Positions 1-8,649 of a DNA stretch of 64,000 bases are shown here, in pieces; positions within the stretch are counted from its first letter, which is position 1; every line of letters begins with the position of its first letter. The stretch is from assembly GCF_000020485.1 (NCBI RefSeq), contig NC_011899.1:1086501-1150500 (forward strand), written 5' to 3'. The DNA is from Halothermothrix orenii H 168. GTDB taxonomy: Bacteria; Bacillota; Halanaerobiia; Halanaerobiales; Halothermotrichaceae. The notes beneath the pieces were generated by a model. That model did no database searches, was not told the origin of the DNA, and was given only the letters and a program-made list of their open reading frames with translations. Both the position numbers and the translations under genes were made by a program.

Positions 1-2
1 TT

Positions 3-1709
3 GTTAATATTTTTGATATCGGGCAGGATAATGATTATCATTACCTGGTGATGGAGAATGTTAAGGGCAGGAATTTAAAAGAAATTATTCAAGAACGGGG
101 AAGATTAAGTATTCAGGAAGCCCTTGATATAGCAAATCAAATCTGTGCTGCCCTCAGTGTTGCTCATGAGAACAATGTTGTCCACTGTGATATAAAACCT
201 CACAATATATTATTGACTGAAGATAATCAGGTTAAAGTAACCGATTTCGGGATCGCCCGGGCTGCTACTTCATCAACTTTGACAATGACTAACACTATTA
301 TGGGTAGTGCCAATTATTTTTCACCTGAACAGGCCCGGGGTGGTGAAATTAAAACCTATTCTGATATATATTCCCTGGGTGTTGTCCTTTATGAGATGCT
401 TACCGGGAAAGTTCCCTTTAATGGTGACAGTCCTATATCAGTTGCCCTTAAACATATTCAGGAAAATCCTAAAAAACCATCACTATTAAATCCTGAAATC
501 CCACCTGAAGTTGAAAGAATTGTAATGAAGGCCATGTCAAAAGAACCGGAAGAGCGGTTTAAAAGTGCCCGGGAAATGAGGCAAAAAATAACAGCTACTT
601 TAAAAAATTTAAAAAGTAATAACCAGGAATCCGATAAAACAATCGTTTTGTCAGATGATGGAGATACCAAGATATTGCAGAAAGTGGATCCTGTCGAAAA
701 AAATGATAAAAGTAAAGGTAATGAAAGAGTATATTTAAGTAAGACTGATAATAAAGCTTCAAATAACTGGATGAAGTGGGCTTCCCTGATAATTGGAATC
801 ATATTTTTGGTGACAATGGGGGTTTTTATTTTTTACCAGCAATATATGGAAGTACCTATTGTTGAGGTACCTGATGTTGTGGGCTTAGAGATAGATGAGG
901 CCCGGGAAGTCGCTGCCCAGGTTGGCCTGCATATTGAAAAACAAAACGATGTGCATCACCCGGAAGTTCCAGAATCACATATTATATCGCAATATCCAGT
1001 TGGTGGTGAAAGGGTACGCCAGACCAGAGTTATTATGGTTACCGTCAGTAAGGGGCCGGCTATTTTAAAGTCACCTGATTTAGTAAATAAAACCCTCAGG
1101 GAAGCGGAAGTTATCCTGGATAATCAAAATTTAAAAATCGGAAAAAAGGAATTTGTTTATAACGACGAATACCCCGAGAATGTAATTATTGAACAAATGC
1201 CAAAACCTGGTGATGAAATCAATGTAGAATCAACTATTGACCTGGTAATTAGTAAGGGAGCTAAACCCAGGATGGTTTCTGTGCCCAATGTTGTGGGGTT
1301 AAGACTCGAAGAGGCTGAAAAGATAATTGAAGAAAATGATTTAAAAGTTGGGGAGATTAATAGAGAATGGACAAGACGATTTATAAAAGGGCAGGTATCT
1401 GGTCAACAGTATCCGGTTGGTAAAAAAATACCTGAAAATAGTACTATTAATCTTACCGTAAGCCAGGGACTTATAAACGAAAAACGTTCCGAAGTCCATC
1501 TGGGAACCAGGGTTGATTTCTATGTTCCCCCTGGAGCGAGAGAGAATAAGATAGAGGTTGTTGTGATTGACGATAATGGTCGGGATGTTGCCTATCAGGG
1601 AACCCATAAACCTGGAGAAAGGGTTATACAGTATATAAATAGTGTCGGTACTACTACAATTGAGGTTTATTGTAATGGTGATTTGCTCGGCTGGGAAACA
1701 ATAGATTGA
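3..1709 (+). CDS. prkC: PASTA-domain Ser/Thr protein kinase PrkC (5' end outside window)
   Basis: Membrane eukaryotic-type Ser/Thr kinase that senses muropeptides and influences spore germination and envelope growth in Firmicutes. The reading frame is open from base 3, so the N-lobe start lies upstream of the window. Visible parts are the catalytic loop HCDIKPHN, the DFG motif in TDFGIARA, the APE-like segment (YFSPEQARGG), a single membrane segment near nt 775-840, and three extracellular PASTA repeats (about nt 850-1060, 1060-1260 and 1270-1470). A C-terminal beta-rich tail follows. The loop has Cys in place of the usual Arg of HRD; I recall this as common in clostridial PrkC, so I do not read it as inactive. 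The partner phosphatase prpC would be expected just upstream. rsgA follows after about 20 bp, as in Bacillus. Confidence 0.95.
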   Translation, partial: VNIFDIGQDNDYHYLVMENVKGRNLKEIIQERGRLSIQEALDIANQICAALSVAHENNVVHCDIKPHNILLTEDNQVKVTDFGIARAATSSTLTMTNTIMGSANYFSPEQARGGEIKTYSDIYSLGVVLYEMLTGKVPFNGDSPISVALKHIQENPKKPSLLNPEIPPEVERIVMKAMSKEPEERFKSAREMRQKITATLKNLKSNNQESDKTIVLSDDGDTKILQKVDPVEKNDKSKGNERVYLSKTDNKASNNWMKWASLIIGIIFLVTMGVFIFYQQYMEVPIVEVPDVVGLEIDEAREVAAQVGLHIEKQNDVHHPEVPESHIISQYPVGGERVRQTRVIMVTVSKGPAILKSPDLVNKTLREAEVILDNQNLKIGKKEFVYNDEYPENVIIEQMPKPGDEINVESTIDLVISKGAKPRMVSVPNVVGLRLEEAEKIIEENDLKVGEINREWTRRFIKGQVSGQQYPVGKKIPENSTINLTVSQGLINEKRSEVHLGTRVDFYVPPGARENKIEVVVIDDNGRDVAYQGTHKPGERVIQYINSVGTTTIEVYCNGDLLGWETID

Positions 1710-1731
1710 TAAGTATCGAGAGGGGGGTTTG

Positions 1732-2580
1732 ATGAAAGGACTGGTAACAAAAGCCGTTGGCGGGTTTTTCTTTGTAGCTGATGAACAACAGAATATAATA
1801 AGAACCAGAATACGTGGTAAGGTAAAAAGGAAAGTATATCCAGGGGATTTTGTAAAAGTGAATGATGCCATGATAGAAAAGCTTTATCCAAGAACAAATT
1901 TGCTATTTCGACCTGCGGTAGCCAACGTTGACCAGGTACTTGTTATTCATTCTATTCAAAATCCTCCCTTTGCCCGTAAAATGCTGGATAAATTTCTAAT
2001 TATGGTTGAAGCTATTGGAGTTAAACCAGTTATTATCATTAACAAGATTGACCTGAAGGTTCCGGATATTGAGCTTGAAAAAGAGATGAAGGATTATAAA
2101 GAAGAGGGTTATCAGGTTTATTTAATTAGTGTTAAAGAGAAGATGGGATTAAATGAATTATACCTTACTCTGGAGGAAAAGTTAAGTGTTCTGGCCGGTC
2201 CTTCTGGAGTTGGCAAATCTTCATTAATCAAAGCACTGGTTCCAGAGGCCAGGGTCAAAATTGGGGAAGTAAGCCAGAAATTAAAAAGGGGCGTTCATAC
2301 TACCCGCCATGTAGAGTTATTACCAATAAATAAAGGGGGATGGATTGCCGATACACCCGGGTTTTCTGCCCTTGATTTACGTGGTATTCTTAGTGAGAAT
2401 TTGAGGTTTTATTTTCCTGGACTGGCCCGTTATGAGGGTCAATGTAAATTCAGGGGATGTACCCATACCCATGAGCCTGGATGTCAGGTTAAGAAAGCGG
2501 TAAAGGAAGGTATGATTTCTGAAAAAAGGTATAATTCTTATCTGAATATATATCGAGATCTTGAAGAACGGGAGTGTTAG
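1732..2580 (+). CDS. rsgA: Ribosome small subunit-dependent GTPase RsgA
   Basis: Circularly permuted GTPase that checks late 30S subunit maturation. An N-terminal OB fold (about residues 1-65) binds the ribosome. The G motifs come in permuted order: NKID (G4), then the P-loop GPSGVGKSS (G1), then DTPG (G3). The C-terminal zinc region has the pattern CKFRGCTHTHEPGC. At 282 residues it is slightly short for the family. The ATG at 1732 is chosen over the TTG at 1729 because the G-rich ribosome site ending at 1727 is better spaced from it. It lies between prkC and rpe, with which it is probably co-transcribed. Confidence 0.95.
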   Translation: MKGLVTKAVGGFFFVADEQQNIIRTRIRGKVKRKVYPGDFVKVNDAMIEKLYPRTNLLFRPAVANVDQVLVIHSIQNPPFARKMLDKFLIMVEAIGVKPVIIINKIDLKVPDIELEKEMKDYKEEGYQVYLISVKEKMGLNELYLTLEEKLSVLAGPSGVGKSSLIKALVPEARVKIGEVSQKLKRGVHTTRHVELLPINKGGWIADTPGFSALDLRGILSENLRFYFPGLARYEGQCKFRGCTHTHEPGCQVKKAVKEGMISEKRYNSYLNIYRDLEEREC

Positions 2581-2581
2581 C

Positions 2582-3235
2582 ATGGTAGAATTTGCGCCAT
2601 CTATTTTATCAGCAGATTTTAGTAATTTAAAAGAGGAAGTTGCCAGGGTAAAAGAGGCCAATTATTTACATCTTGATGTTATGGATGGTATGTTTGTTCC
2701 CAATATTACAATTGGACCTGGTATAATAAAGAGTATTAGAAAACATACCGATTTGAAGTTTGATACCCATCTGATGATTGAGGAGCCTGAGAGATATATA
2801 AAAGATTTTGCTGAAGCCGGTAGTGATATTATTACTGTTCACTGTGAAGCTACTAAACATTTACACCGGCTTATATACCAGATAAAGGACCAGGGATGTC
2901 TGGCTGGAGTTGCTTTAAATCCAGCAACATCATTAACCAGAATAGAACATGTGTTAAAGGATCTGGATCTGGTTTTAATTATGTCCGTAAATCCCGGGTT
3001 TGGTGGTCAGAAACTGATTCCAGAAACTCTTAATAAAATTAAAACCATAAAACAAAAGATCAGGGAGTTAAATCTCAGTATTAAAGTTGAAATCGATGGT
3101 GGTATAAATAATTCGAATGTGAAAGATGTTTCCAGGACAGGGGTTGATATTATTGTGGCTGGTTCTGCTATTTTTGGTCAACCTGATCCAGGTAAGGCTC
3201 TGTCGGAACTAAAAGAAAGAGTAATATCTTCATAA
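2582..3235 (+). CDS. rpe: Ribulose-phosphate 3-epimerase
   Basis: TIM-barrel enzyme of the pentose phosphate pathway that interconverts ribulose 5-phosphate and xylulose 5-phosphate. Family signatures are APSILSADF at the N terminus, the metal-binding HLDVMDGMFVPN, DTHLMIEEP, MSVNPGFGGQ and the phosphate-binding EIDGGI. The length of 217 residues is normal. The ATG at 2582 starts one base after the rsgA stop and gives the canonical N terminus. An in-frame TTG at 2561 would add seven unlikely residues inside rsgA. It ends this operon, because the next sequence is a new promoter and riboswitch. Its product, ribulose 5-phosphate, is also a precursor for riboflavin, which may explain the rib operon next door (inference). 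Confidence 0.96.
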   Translation: MVEFAPSILSADFSNLKEEVARVKEANYLHLDVMDGMFVPNITIGPGIIKSIRKHTDLKFDTHLMIEEPERYIKDFAEAGSDIITVHCEATKHLHRLIYQIKDQGCLAGVALNPATSLTRIEHVLKDLDLVLIMSVNPGFGGQKLIPETLNKIKTIKQKIRELNLSIKVEIDGGINNSNVKDVSRTGVDIIVAGSAIFGQPDPGKALSELKERVISS

Positions 3236-3252
3236 ATAATTGATTTTAATTC

Positions 3253-3282
3253 TTTACATTATTATAACAAATGTGTTATAAT
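3253..3282 (+). promoter_or_regulatory. SigA-type promoter of the riboflavin operon
   Basis: TTTACA at 3253-3258 and a perfect TATAAT at 3277-3282 are separated by 18 bp. Transcription would start near 3289, about 30 bp before the FMN riboswitch aptamer. Position and quality make it the likely promoter for ribD-ribE-ribBA-ribH. Confidence 0.7.
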
Positions 3283-3320
3283 TAAATAAATGTAAAAAAT
3301 AGAATAGGTTATTTTTACAA

Positions 3321-3438
3321 ATGCTAACGGGATACGGTGAGATTCCGAACCGGTGGTGAAAGTCCACAAGCCATATTTATTATGGTTGATTTGGTGAAAT
3401 TCCAAAACCGACAGTATAGTCTGGAAGGGAGTTAGCAT
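3321..3438 (+). ncRNA. FMN riboswitch (RFN element)
   Basis: The region is closed by a perfect P1 pair, ATGCTAAC at 3321-3328 with GTTAGCAT at 3431-3438. Between them lie the RFN core blocks: ACGGTGAGATTCCGAACCGG, GGTGGTGAAAGTCCACAAGCC, GGTGAAATTCCAAAACCGAC and AGTATAGTCTGGAAGGGAG. It precedes riboflavin biosynthesis genes and is followed by an intrinsic terminator, so FMN binding should cause early termination. The 3' core GGAAGGGA (3423-3430) is complementary to TCCCTTCC in the 5' arm of the terminator (3472-3479), which offers a direct antiterminator pairing. Confidence 0.95.
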
Positions 3439-3468
3439 TGAGCGGGTAATTTATACCTGTATATGACT

Positions 3469-3500
3469 AAATCCCTTCCCGGTACTGGAAGGGATTTTTT
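3469..3500 (+). terminator. Riboswitch-controlled intrinsic terminator
   Basis: AAATCCCTTCC (3469-3479) pairs with GGAAGGGATTT (3487-3497), followed by a T run. It lies about 30 nt after the FMN aptamer and 115 nt before ribD, which makes it the expression platform. The rest of the leader up to 3600 shows no further structure that I can support. Confidence 0.85.
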
Positions 3501-3616
3501 AATGTCATGAATCAGGCCCTCGTTCTGTGGATAGGGGATAAGGACTTTACTATATTGATGTATTAATAAAAAGTTGACTAAATAGATAAATATACTTAAA
3601 AAAGGAGAGTTACTTA

Positions 3617-4717
3617 ATGGATAAAGATATTTATTACATGGAAAAAGCATTGACCCTGGCCCGAAAGGGGGTCGGTTATACCAGCCCTAATCCAATGGTT
3701 GGGGCAGTGGTTGTCAGGGATGATAAAATCGTAGGAGAGGGTCACCACAGGTATTACGGCGGGCCCCATGCTGAAGTATATGCCCTGGAGGAAGCAGGGG
3801 AAAAGGCGTTTGGAAGTACCCTTTATGTAAATTTAGAACCATGTAGTCATTATGGTAAGACACCACCCTGTGTCTTTAAAATTATTGAATCGGGTGTTAA
3901 AAGAGTAGTTATTTCTATGGTGGACCCTAATCCCAGGGTATCGGGCAAGGGTATAGAAATGTTAAAAAAAGCAGGCATTGAAGTAACGGTCGGGGTTTTA
4001 GAGGAAAAGGCCCGTAATTTAAATGAGGTTTTTATAAAAAATATTACAAACAGGATGCCCTTTGTATATTTGAAGATGGCCCAGACCCTTGATGGCTATC
4101 TGGCTACCTCTTCCGGAGATTCAAGATGGGTTACTGGTAAAAAAGCCCGTCAATATGTACACAGACTGAGACACCGGGTTGATGCTATTCTGGTTGGTAT
4201 TGGTACAGTACTTAAAGATGACCCCAGACTTACAACCAGATTATCTGATGGTAAAGGTAAGGACAGTATAAAAATTGTACTTGATAGTAAATTAAAAATA
4301 CCTCTGACAGCAAATATTTTAAACCAGGAAAATGATGCCCCTGTCATAATTGTCTGTGGTCACAGGGTAGATAGTCATAAGAAAAAGTCCCTTAAGCAAC
4401 TTAAAAGTGTTGAGGTTTTAAGTCTTGATTTAAATGAGTATGGCCAGATCCCTATAAAAGAATTATTAATTAACTTAAACAAAAAAGGTATTTCCAGTTT
4501 ACTGGTTGAAGGTGGTGGAAGAGTAAACTATTCTTTCCTGAAGGAAGGGTTTGTTGATAAAATGTTATTTTTCATTGCTCCCAAATTATTGGGGGGGAGT
4601 GACGGGGTTTCTGTTTTTGACGGAAAAGGGGCAGAAGTTATGGCAAAAGTAAAGAAATTAAAAAAATATAAAATTGAGGAAATAGGAGAAGATATATTGA
4701 TTACAGGTACTTTATAA
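3617..4717 (+). CDS. ribD: Bifunctional pyrimidine deaminase/reductase RibD
   Basis: Catalyses the deamination and NADPH-dependent side-chain reduction steps of riboflavin synthesis that follow GTP cyclohydrolase II. The N-terminal deaminase (about residues 1-145) carries the zinc site GPHAEVYALEEAG and PCSHYGKTPPC. The C-terminal reductase (about 146-366) shows YLKMAQTLDGYLAT and SLLVEGGGRVN. The length of 366 residues is typical. The ATG at 3617 has an AAAGGAGAG ribosome site at 3601-3609. It is the first gene of the operon and is controlled by the FMN riboswitch. Confidence 0.96.
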   Translation: MDKDIYYMEKALTLARKGVGYTSPNPMVGAVVVRDDKIVGEGHHRYYGGPHAEVYALEEAGEKAFGSTLYVNLEPCSHYGKTPPCVFKIIESGVKRVVISMVDPNPRVSGKGIEMLKKAGIEVTVGVLEEKARNLNEVFIKNITNRMPFVYLKMAQTLDGYLATSSGDSRWVTGKKARQYVHRLRHRVDAILVGIGTVLKDDPRLTTRLSDGKGKDSIKIVLDSKLKIPLTANILNQENDAPVIIVCGHRVDSHKKKSLKQLKSVEVLSLDLNEYGQIPIKELLINLNKKGISSLLVEGGGRVNYSFLKEGFVDKMLFFIAPKLLGGSDGVSVFDGKGAEVMAKVKKLKKYKIEEIGEDILITGTL

Positions 4718-4749
4718 TTTTGAGCAGATTACAAAAAAGGGGGGATATT

Positions 4750-5397
4750 TTGTTTACAGGTATAATTCAGGAAATAGGTAGCCTTGAAGGAAAAGTAAGG
4801 GGAACAAATAAATACCAGCTGACTTTCAAGGCCGATAAGGTTCTTGATGGTATATCCCGGGGAGATAGTATTGCAGTAAATGGAGTCTGCCTTACGGTTG
4901 TAAAAAGTACACATAATTTTTTTACGGCTGATGTTATGCCGGAGACTCTTGAAAAGACTAACCTTGGGTTATTGAAAAACGGTGATAGAGTTAACCTGGA
5001 ACAGGCGATGAAAGCTGATGGTTTTTTTGGTGGTCATCTGGTTCAGGGGCATATAGATGGTACCGGAAATATAATTTATATTAAACCCATTGGAAATGCC
5101 CGGGTAGTTGGTGTCAAGATAACCCCGGACCTTGAGAAATATATGGTTGATAAGGGGTCTATTGCTTTAAATGGAGTCAGCTTAACTATAGTTGAGGTTG
5201 ATAAGGGAATAATAGAAGTGTCCCTTATTCCCGAAACCTGGAACGGGACTATTTTTCAGTATATTCAGGTTGGAGATGAGGTTAATATAGAAGTTGATGT
5301 AATTGGGAAATATGTGGTAAATACCCTGGAAAAGGTTTTTTTGAATAATGGTACAGGTATCAACAGGGAATTTCTACGACAGAATGGGTTTCTATAA
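4750..5397 (+). CDS. ribE: Riboflavin synthase, alpha chain
   Basis: Dismutates two 6,7-dimethyl-8-ribityllumazine molecules into riboflavin plus the RibH substrate. It has two tandem lumazine-binding barrels of about 95 residues each, with repeated motifs VNGVCLTVV / LNGVSLTIV and FFGGHLVQGHIDGTG. The TTG at 4750 is chosen because it gives the canonical start MFTGIIQEIG and is preceded by an AAAAGGGGGG ribosome site. An upstream in-frame TTG at 4720 would add ten unlikely residues. The product is 215 residues. It sits between ribD and ribBA in the operon. Confidence 0.95.
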   Translation: MFTGIIQEIGSLEGKVRGTNKYQLTFKADKVLDGISRGDSIAVNGVCLTVVKSTHNFFTADVMPETLEKTNLGLLKNGDRVNLEQAMKADGFFGGHLVQGHIDGTGNIIYIKPIGNARVVGVKITPDLEKYMVDKGSIALNGVSLTIVEVDKGIIEVSLIPETWNGTIFQYIQVGDEVNIEVDVIGKYVVNTLEKVFLNNGTGINREFLRQNGFL

Positions 5398-5410
5398 GGG
5401 GGGTTTTTAA

Positions 5411-6625
5411 ATGAACACAATTGAAGAAGCAATTGAAGATATTAAACAGGGGAAAATGGTTATAGTAGTTGATGATGAAGACAGGGAAAATGAAGGAGAT
5501 CTGGTTATGGCTGCCGAAAAAGTAACTCCTGAAAGTATTAATTTTATGATCAGGTTTGCCCGCGGGCTGGTCTGTGTTCCCATGGAAGAGGAAAGACTTA
5601 GAGAACTTGATTTACCTATGATGGTTGTTAATAATACCGACCCCCAAGAAACAGGGTTTACTCTTTCAGTAGACCACCGGGATACAACAACTGGAATCTC
5701 AGCCAGGGAACGGGCTTTGACTGTTAAAGAACTGGTTAGCGATAATAGTAAACATACAGATTTCAGGCGACCCGGTCATATTTTCCCCCTCCGCGCCAGG
5801 CCAGGCGGGGTTTTAAGGAGGGCAGGACATACTGAAGCTGCAGTAGATCTGGCCAGGCTGGCTGGTCTGAAACCAGCCGGTGTTATTTGTGAGATTATAA
5901 AAGAAGATGGTACAATGGCCAGGTTACCTGATCTGGAGGAGTTTTCTAAAAAGCATGGACTTAAAATAGTTACAATTGAAGATTTAATAAAATATCGTAA
6001 GTCTAAAGAAAAACTTGTCAAAAAAGAGGCTGAAGCCCAACTTCCAACCAGGTTTGGTGATTTTAAAATAAAAGTTTATAAGTCTATCATTGGTAACCAG
6101 GAACATATTGCCCTGGTAAAAGGTGAGGTAGCTGGCAAAAAGAATGTTCTGGTAAGAGTACACTCAGAATGTTTAACAGGTGATACCTTTGGCTCTTTAA
6201 GATGTGATTGTGGTCAACAGCTGGCCGCAGCTTTGAAAATGATTGATAAAGAAGGCCATGGTGTTTTGCTATACATGAGACAGGAGGGAAGAGGGATTGG
6301 TCTTTTAAACAAAATAAAGGCATATGCTTTACAGGATAAGGGGATGGATACTGTTGAAGCCAATCTGGCCCTTGGCTTTCCTCCTGATCTGAGGGATTAC
6401 GGGATAGGAGCCCAGATTCTGGCAGACCTGGGGTTAACCTCTATACGTCTTCTTACCAATAACCCACGAAAGATTATCGGACTGGAAGGGTATGGTCTTA
6501 TGGTTGTAGACAGGGTTCCCATTGAAATTGAACCCAATGAAACCAATAAATATTACCTTGAGATAAAAAGGGATAAAATGGGTCATTTATTAAATTTAGA
6601 AGAAAGGGGTAAAAATAATGGGTAA
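5411..6625 (+). CDS. ribBA: Bifunctional DHBP synthase / GTP cyclohydrolase II
   Basis: Makes both starting materials of riboflavin. The N-terminal half (about 1-200) converts ribulose 5-phosphate to 3,4-dihydroxy-2-butanone 4-phosphate and carries [11 protein letters not shown] and [10 protein letters not shown]. The C-terminal half (about 205-404) opens GTP and shows the zinc ligands in [15 protein letters not shown] plus RQEGRGIGL. The length of 404 residues is typical for the fusion. It starts at an ATG behind an AAGGGGGG site and overlaps ribH by 8 bp, suggesting translational coupling. Confidence 0.97.
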   Translation: MNTIEEAIEDIKQGKMVIVVDDEDRENEGDLVMAAEKVTPESINFMIRFARGLVCVPMEEERLRELDLPMMVVNNTDPQETGFTLSVDHRDTTTGISARERALTVKELVSDNSKHTDFRRPGHIFPLRARPGGVLRRAGHTEAAVDLARLAGLKPAGVICEIIKEDGTMARLPDLEEFSKKHGLKIVTIEDLIKYRKSKEKLVKKEAEAQLPTRFGDFKIKVYKSIIGNQEHIALVKGEVAGKKNVLVRVHSECLTGDTFGSLRCDCGQQLAAALKMIDKEGHGVLLYMRQEGRGIGLLNKIKAYALQDKGMDTVEANLALGFPPDLRDYGIGAQILADLGLTSIRLLTNNPRKIIGLEGYGLMVVDRVPIEIEPNETNKYYLEIKRDKMGHLLNLEERGKNNG

Positions 6626-7085
6626 GACTTTTGAAGGAAAATTATTAGGTGAAGGAATAAAGGTTGGAATTGTCGTCAGCAGGTTTAATGAATTTATTTC
6701 CAGTAAACTTCTTGATGGAGCCCTGGATGGATTAAGCCGCCATGGTGTTATCGATGAGGATATTGATATTGCCTGGGTTCCGGGTTCCTATGAGATACCC
6801 CTGGTTGCCAAAAAAATGGCTTTAAGGGGCAATTATGACGGTGTTATCTGCCTCGGGGCTGTTATTAGAGGCGAAACCCCCCACTTTGAGTATGTTTCCT
6901 CTGAAGTAGCCAAGGGTGTGGCCAAGGTTGGTCTTGATTGTGGGGTTCCTGTAATATTCGGTGTATTGACAACTGATACTATAGAACAGGCTATAGCCAG
7001 AGCGGGAACAAAAGCTGGCAATAAAGGATATGATGCAGCCTTGAGTCTGATTGAAATGGTAAACCTGCTGGAAAATTTTAAATAA
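6618..7085 (+). CDS. ribH: 6,7-dimethyl-8-ribityllumazine synthase
   Basis: Condenses the RibD and RibB products to lumazine, usually as a 60-mer capsid or smaller assembly. Diagnostic blocks are [33 protein letters not shown] and [12 protein letters not shown]. The length of 155 residues is normal. It overlaps the end of ribBA by 8 bp and is the last rib gene. The next 145 bp lead into an independent TPP riboswitch, and I saw no clear terminator in that gap. Confidence 0.97.
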   Translation: MGKTFEGKLLGEGIKVGIVVSRFNEFISSKLLDGALDGLSRHGVIDEDIDIAWVPGSYEIPLVAKKMALRGNYDGVICLGAVIRGETPHFEYVSSEVAKGVAKVGLDCGVPVIFGVLTTDTIEQAIARAGTKAGNKGYDAALSLIEMVNLLENFK

Positions 7086-7230
7086 TAGAGAATTTTAAAA
7101 TATAGTCATGAAATTTATTCTTCTGACATCATTTTTAAAAATAACTAAGAGAACAATCTAAAAATTATTAGAAGTTTTTAGAGGAATTTCAGGTAGTTAA
7201 ATAGAATATATTATCTAGTAAAATATTAAA

Positions 7231-7320
7231 ATTTGGGGAGCTTCGGCTGAGAGAGGCTGAGAGGATGCTAGAGCATCGACCCATTGAACCTGACCCGGGT
7301 AATTCCGGCGTAGGGAAAAT
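7231..7320 (+). ncRNA. TPP riboswitch (THI element)
   Basis: The conserved blocks are GGGGAGCTTCGGCTGAGA (from 7235), GAACCTGACCCGGGTAAT and the GGCGTAGGGA end (to 7317). Flanking ATTT/AAAT can close P1. It precedes thiT and thiN, both thiamine genes, as expected. I could not assign a convincing promoter: TAAAAT at 7219-7224 is well placed, but the -35 region is weak. Confidence 0.95.
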
Positions 7321-7348
7321 AAGATGAACTGTAGTCTACAGTTTATCT

Positions 7349-7395
7349 ATCTCCTCCAGCCGTAGTGTACCCAGAGAAAGGGAGGAGATTTTTTT
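7349..7395 (+). promoter_or_regulatory. TPP-switch expression platform: hairpin masking the thiT ribosome site
   Basis: ATCTCCTCC (7349-7357) is perfectly complementary to GGAGGAGAT (7381-7389), which contains the thiT Shine-Dalgarno sequence. A run of T residues (7389-7395) follows and ends directly at the thiT ATG (7396). The one hairpin could therefore act as an intrinsic terminator, as a ribosome-site mask, or both. A separate small perfect hairpin, AACTGTA/TACAGTT (7327-7343), lies just upstream. Confidence 0.75.
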
Positions 7396-7941
7396 ATGAG
7401 AGAAAACAGAACACGATTAATAGTTGAAGCTGGTATGGCTGTGGCTCTGAGTGCTGTTTTTAATTTGATTCCATTATGGAGGATGCCTCAGGGAGGATCT
7501 ATTAGTCTGGAAATGTTACCGGTTTTGATTATTGCTTTTAGATGGGGGGGAACTCCGGGTTTAATCACCGGGTTTGTTTATGGCCTGGTTCAACTTGCCA
7601 TAGATCCCCATATCTACTACCCTCTTCAGGTAATTCTGGATTATCCACTGGCCTATATGCTGGTCGGGATTGCGGGTTATATTCCGGTTAAAAATACAGG
7701 AAGTAAAATTCCATTTATAAGAATTATCGGTGCTTCCTTGCTGGGGGGGCTTTTACGGTTATTTTGCCATGTCCTGTCAGGGGTTCTTTTCTTTAGTCAG
7801 TATGCCCCTGAAGGGCAAAATGTATGGGTTTATTCAACAGTATACAATGGAACTTATTTAATACCGGCCCTCCTGTTATCAATGGTTTTAATTATCCCTT
7901 TATACAGAAAGTTGATTTTATATAATAATGAAAATATATGA
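7396..7941 (+). CDS. thiT: Energy-coupled thiamine transporter ThiT (ECF S component)
   Basis: Membrane substrate-binding subunit of an ECF transporter for thiamine. It works with a shared EcfA-EcfA'-EcfT module that is not in this window. The 181-residue protein has about six hydrophobic segments and the ThiT signature WRMPQGGSISLEMLP near residues 28-42. It is controlled by the TPP riboswitch directly upstream, with its ribosome site (GGAGGAG, 7381-7387) inside the regulatory hairpin. thiN follows after 11 bp, so uptake and pyrophosphorylation of thiamine are encoded together. Confidence 0.93.
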   Translation: MRENRTRLIVEAGMAVALSAVFNLIPLWRMPQGGSISLEMLPVLIIAFRWGGTPGLITGFVYGLVQLAIDPHIYYPLQVILDYPLAYMLVGIAGYIPVKNTGSKIPFIRIIGASLLGGLLRLFCHVLSGVLFFSQYAPEGQNVWVYSTVYNGTYLIPALLLSMVLIIPLYRKLILYNNENI

Positions 7942-7952
7942 GGTAGGATAAA

Positions 7953-8600
7953 ATGGGTGAAAAGAAAGCTGTGATTGCTTTAAACGGCTTCCTGACAGGA
8001 AAAAAAGAAGATTATCAAAAATATATCAGGGATATAGACCTTGTAATCGGGGCAGATGGTGGGGCTCTTTTATTAAAAAAAATTAATGTAATTCCTGATT
8101 TAGTTATAGGTGATTTTGATTCCCTGACTGAGAGTGAACTCAACTTTTTTAAAAAACAGGGGGTAACTATAAGAAAATACCCTGTTGAGAAGGATGAAAC
8201 TGATGGTGAATTGGCGTTAAATTATTGTATTGAGAAAGGTTATGGTATAGTATATTTTATTGGAGCTCTGGGAGGCAGGGTAGATCAGCAGCTTGCCAAC
8301 ATATTTTTGCTGGAAATGGCCAATAGATATGGTGTTAAGGCCATTGTTAAAGAACCTGATGAGGAGATAGGCTTAATTAATGACAGATTATTGATAAGAG
8401 ATAAACAGGGGGCCAGATTCTCAATACTTCCCCTGGACGACAGGGTTTCTGGTGTTAGCCTTAAGGGATTTAAGTATCCCCTTAAAAATGCCATTTTGAA
8501 TCGATATAAAACCAGGGGAATAAGTAATAAGATTGTTGAAAATAAAGCAACAGTTAAAGTGGAAAAAGGATTGTTGATGTATATTATTTCAGAAGAATAA
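7953..8600 (+). CDS. thiN: Thiamine pyrophosphokinase
   Basis: Transfers pyrophosphate from ATP to thiamine to give TPP, the ligand of the riboswitch upstream. Family motifs are GADGGALLL, PDLVIGDFDSL, the KDETDGELAL block and GALGGRVDQQLANI. The length of 215 residues is typical. In Bacillus the homologue (yloS) also follows rsgA-rpe; here the rib operon and thiT have been inserted between them. The ATG is preceded by a modest AGGTAGGA site. Confidence 0.95.
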   Translation: MGEKKAVIALNGFLTGKKEDYQKYIRDIDLVIGADGGALLLKKINVIPDLVIGDFDSLTESELNFFKKQGVTIRKYPVEKDETDGELALNYCIEKGYGIVYFIGALGGRVDQQLANIFLLEMANRYGVKAIVKEPDEEIGLINDRLLIRDKQGARFSILPLDDRVSGVSLKGFKYPLKNAILNRYKTRGISNKIVENKATVKVEKGLLMYIISEE

Positions 8601-8649
8601 AACCCCTTCCTTTAAAATATTATTTAAGTAGAGGAAAGGGGAGGGGGTA

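Noticed and set aside
180-215. HCD in place of HRD in the kinase loop as a sign of inactivity
   Set aside because: The catalytic Asp, Lys and Asn (DIKPHN) and the DFG are intact, and I recall Cys at this place in other clostridial PrkC kinases.
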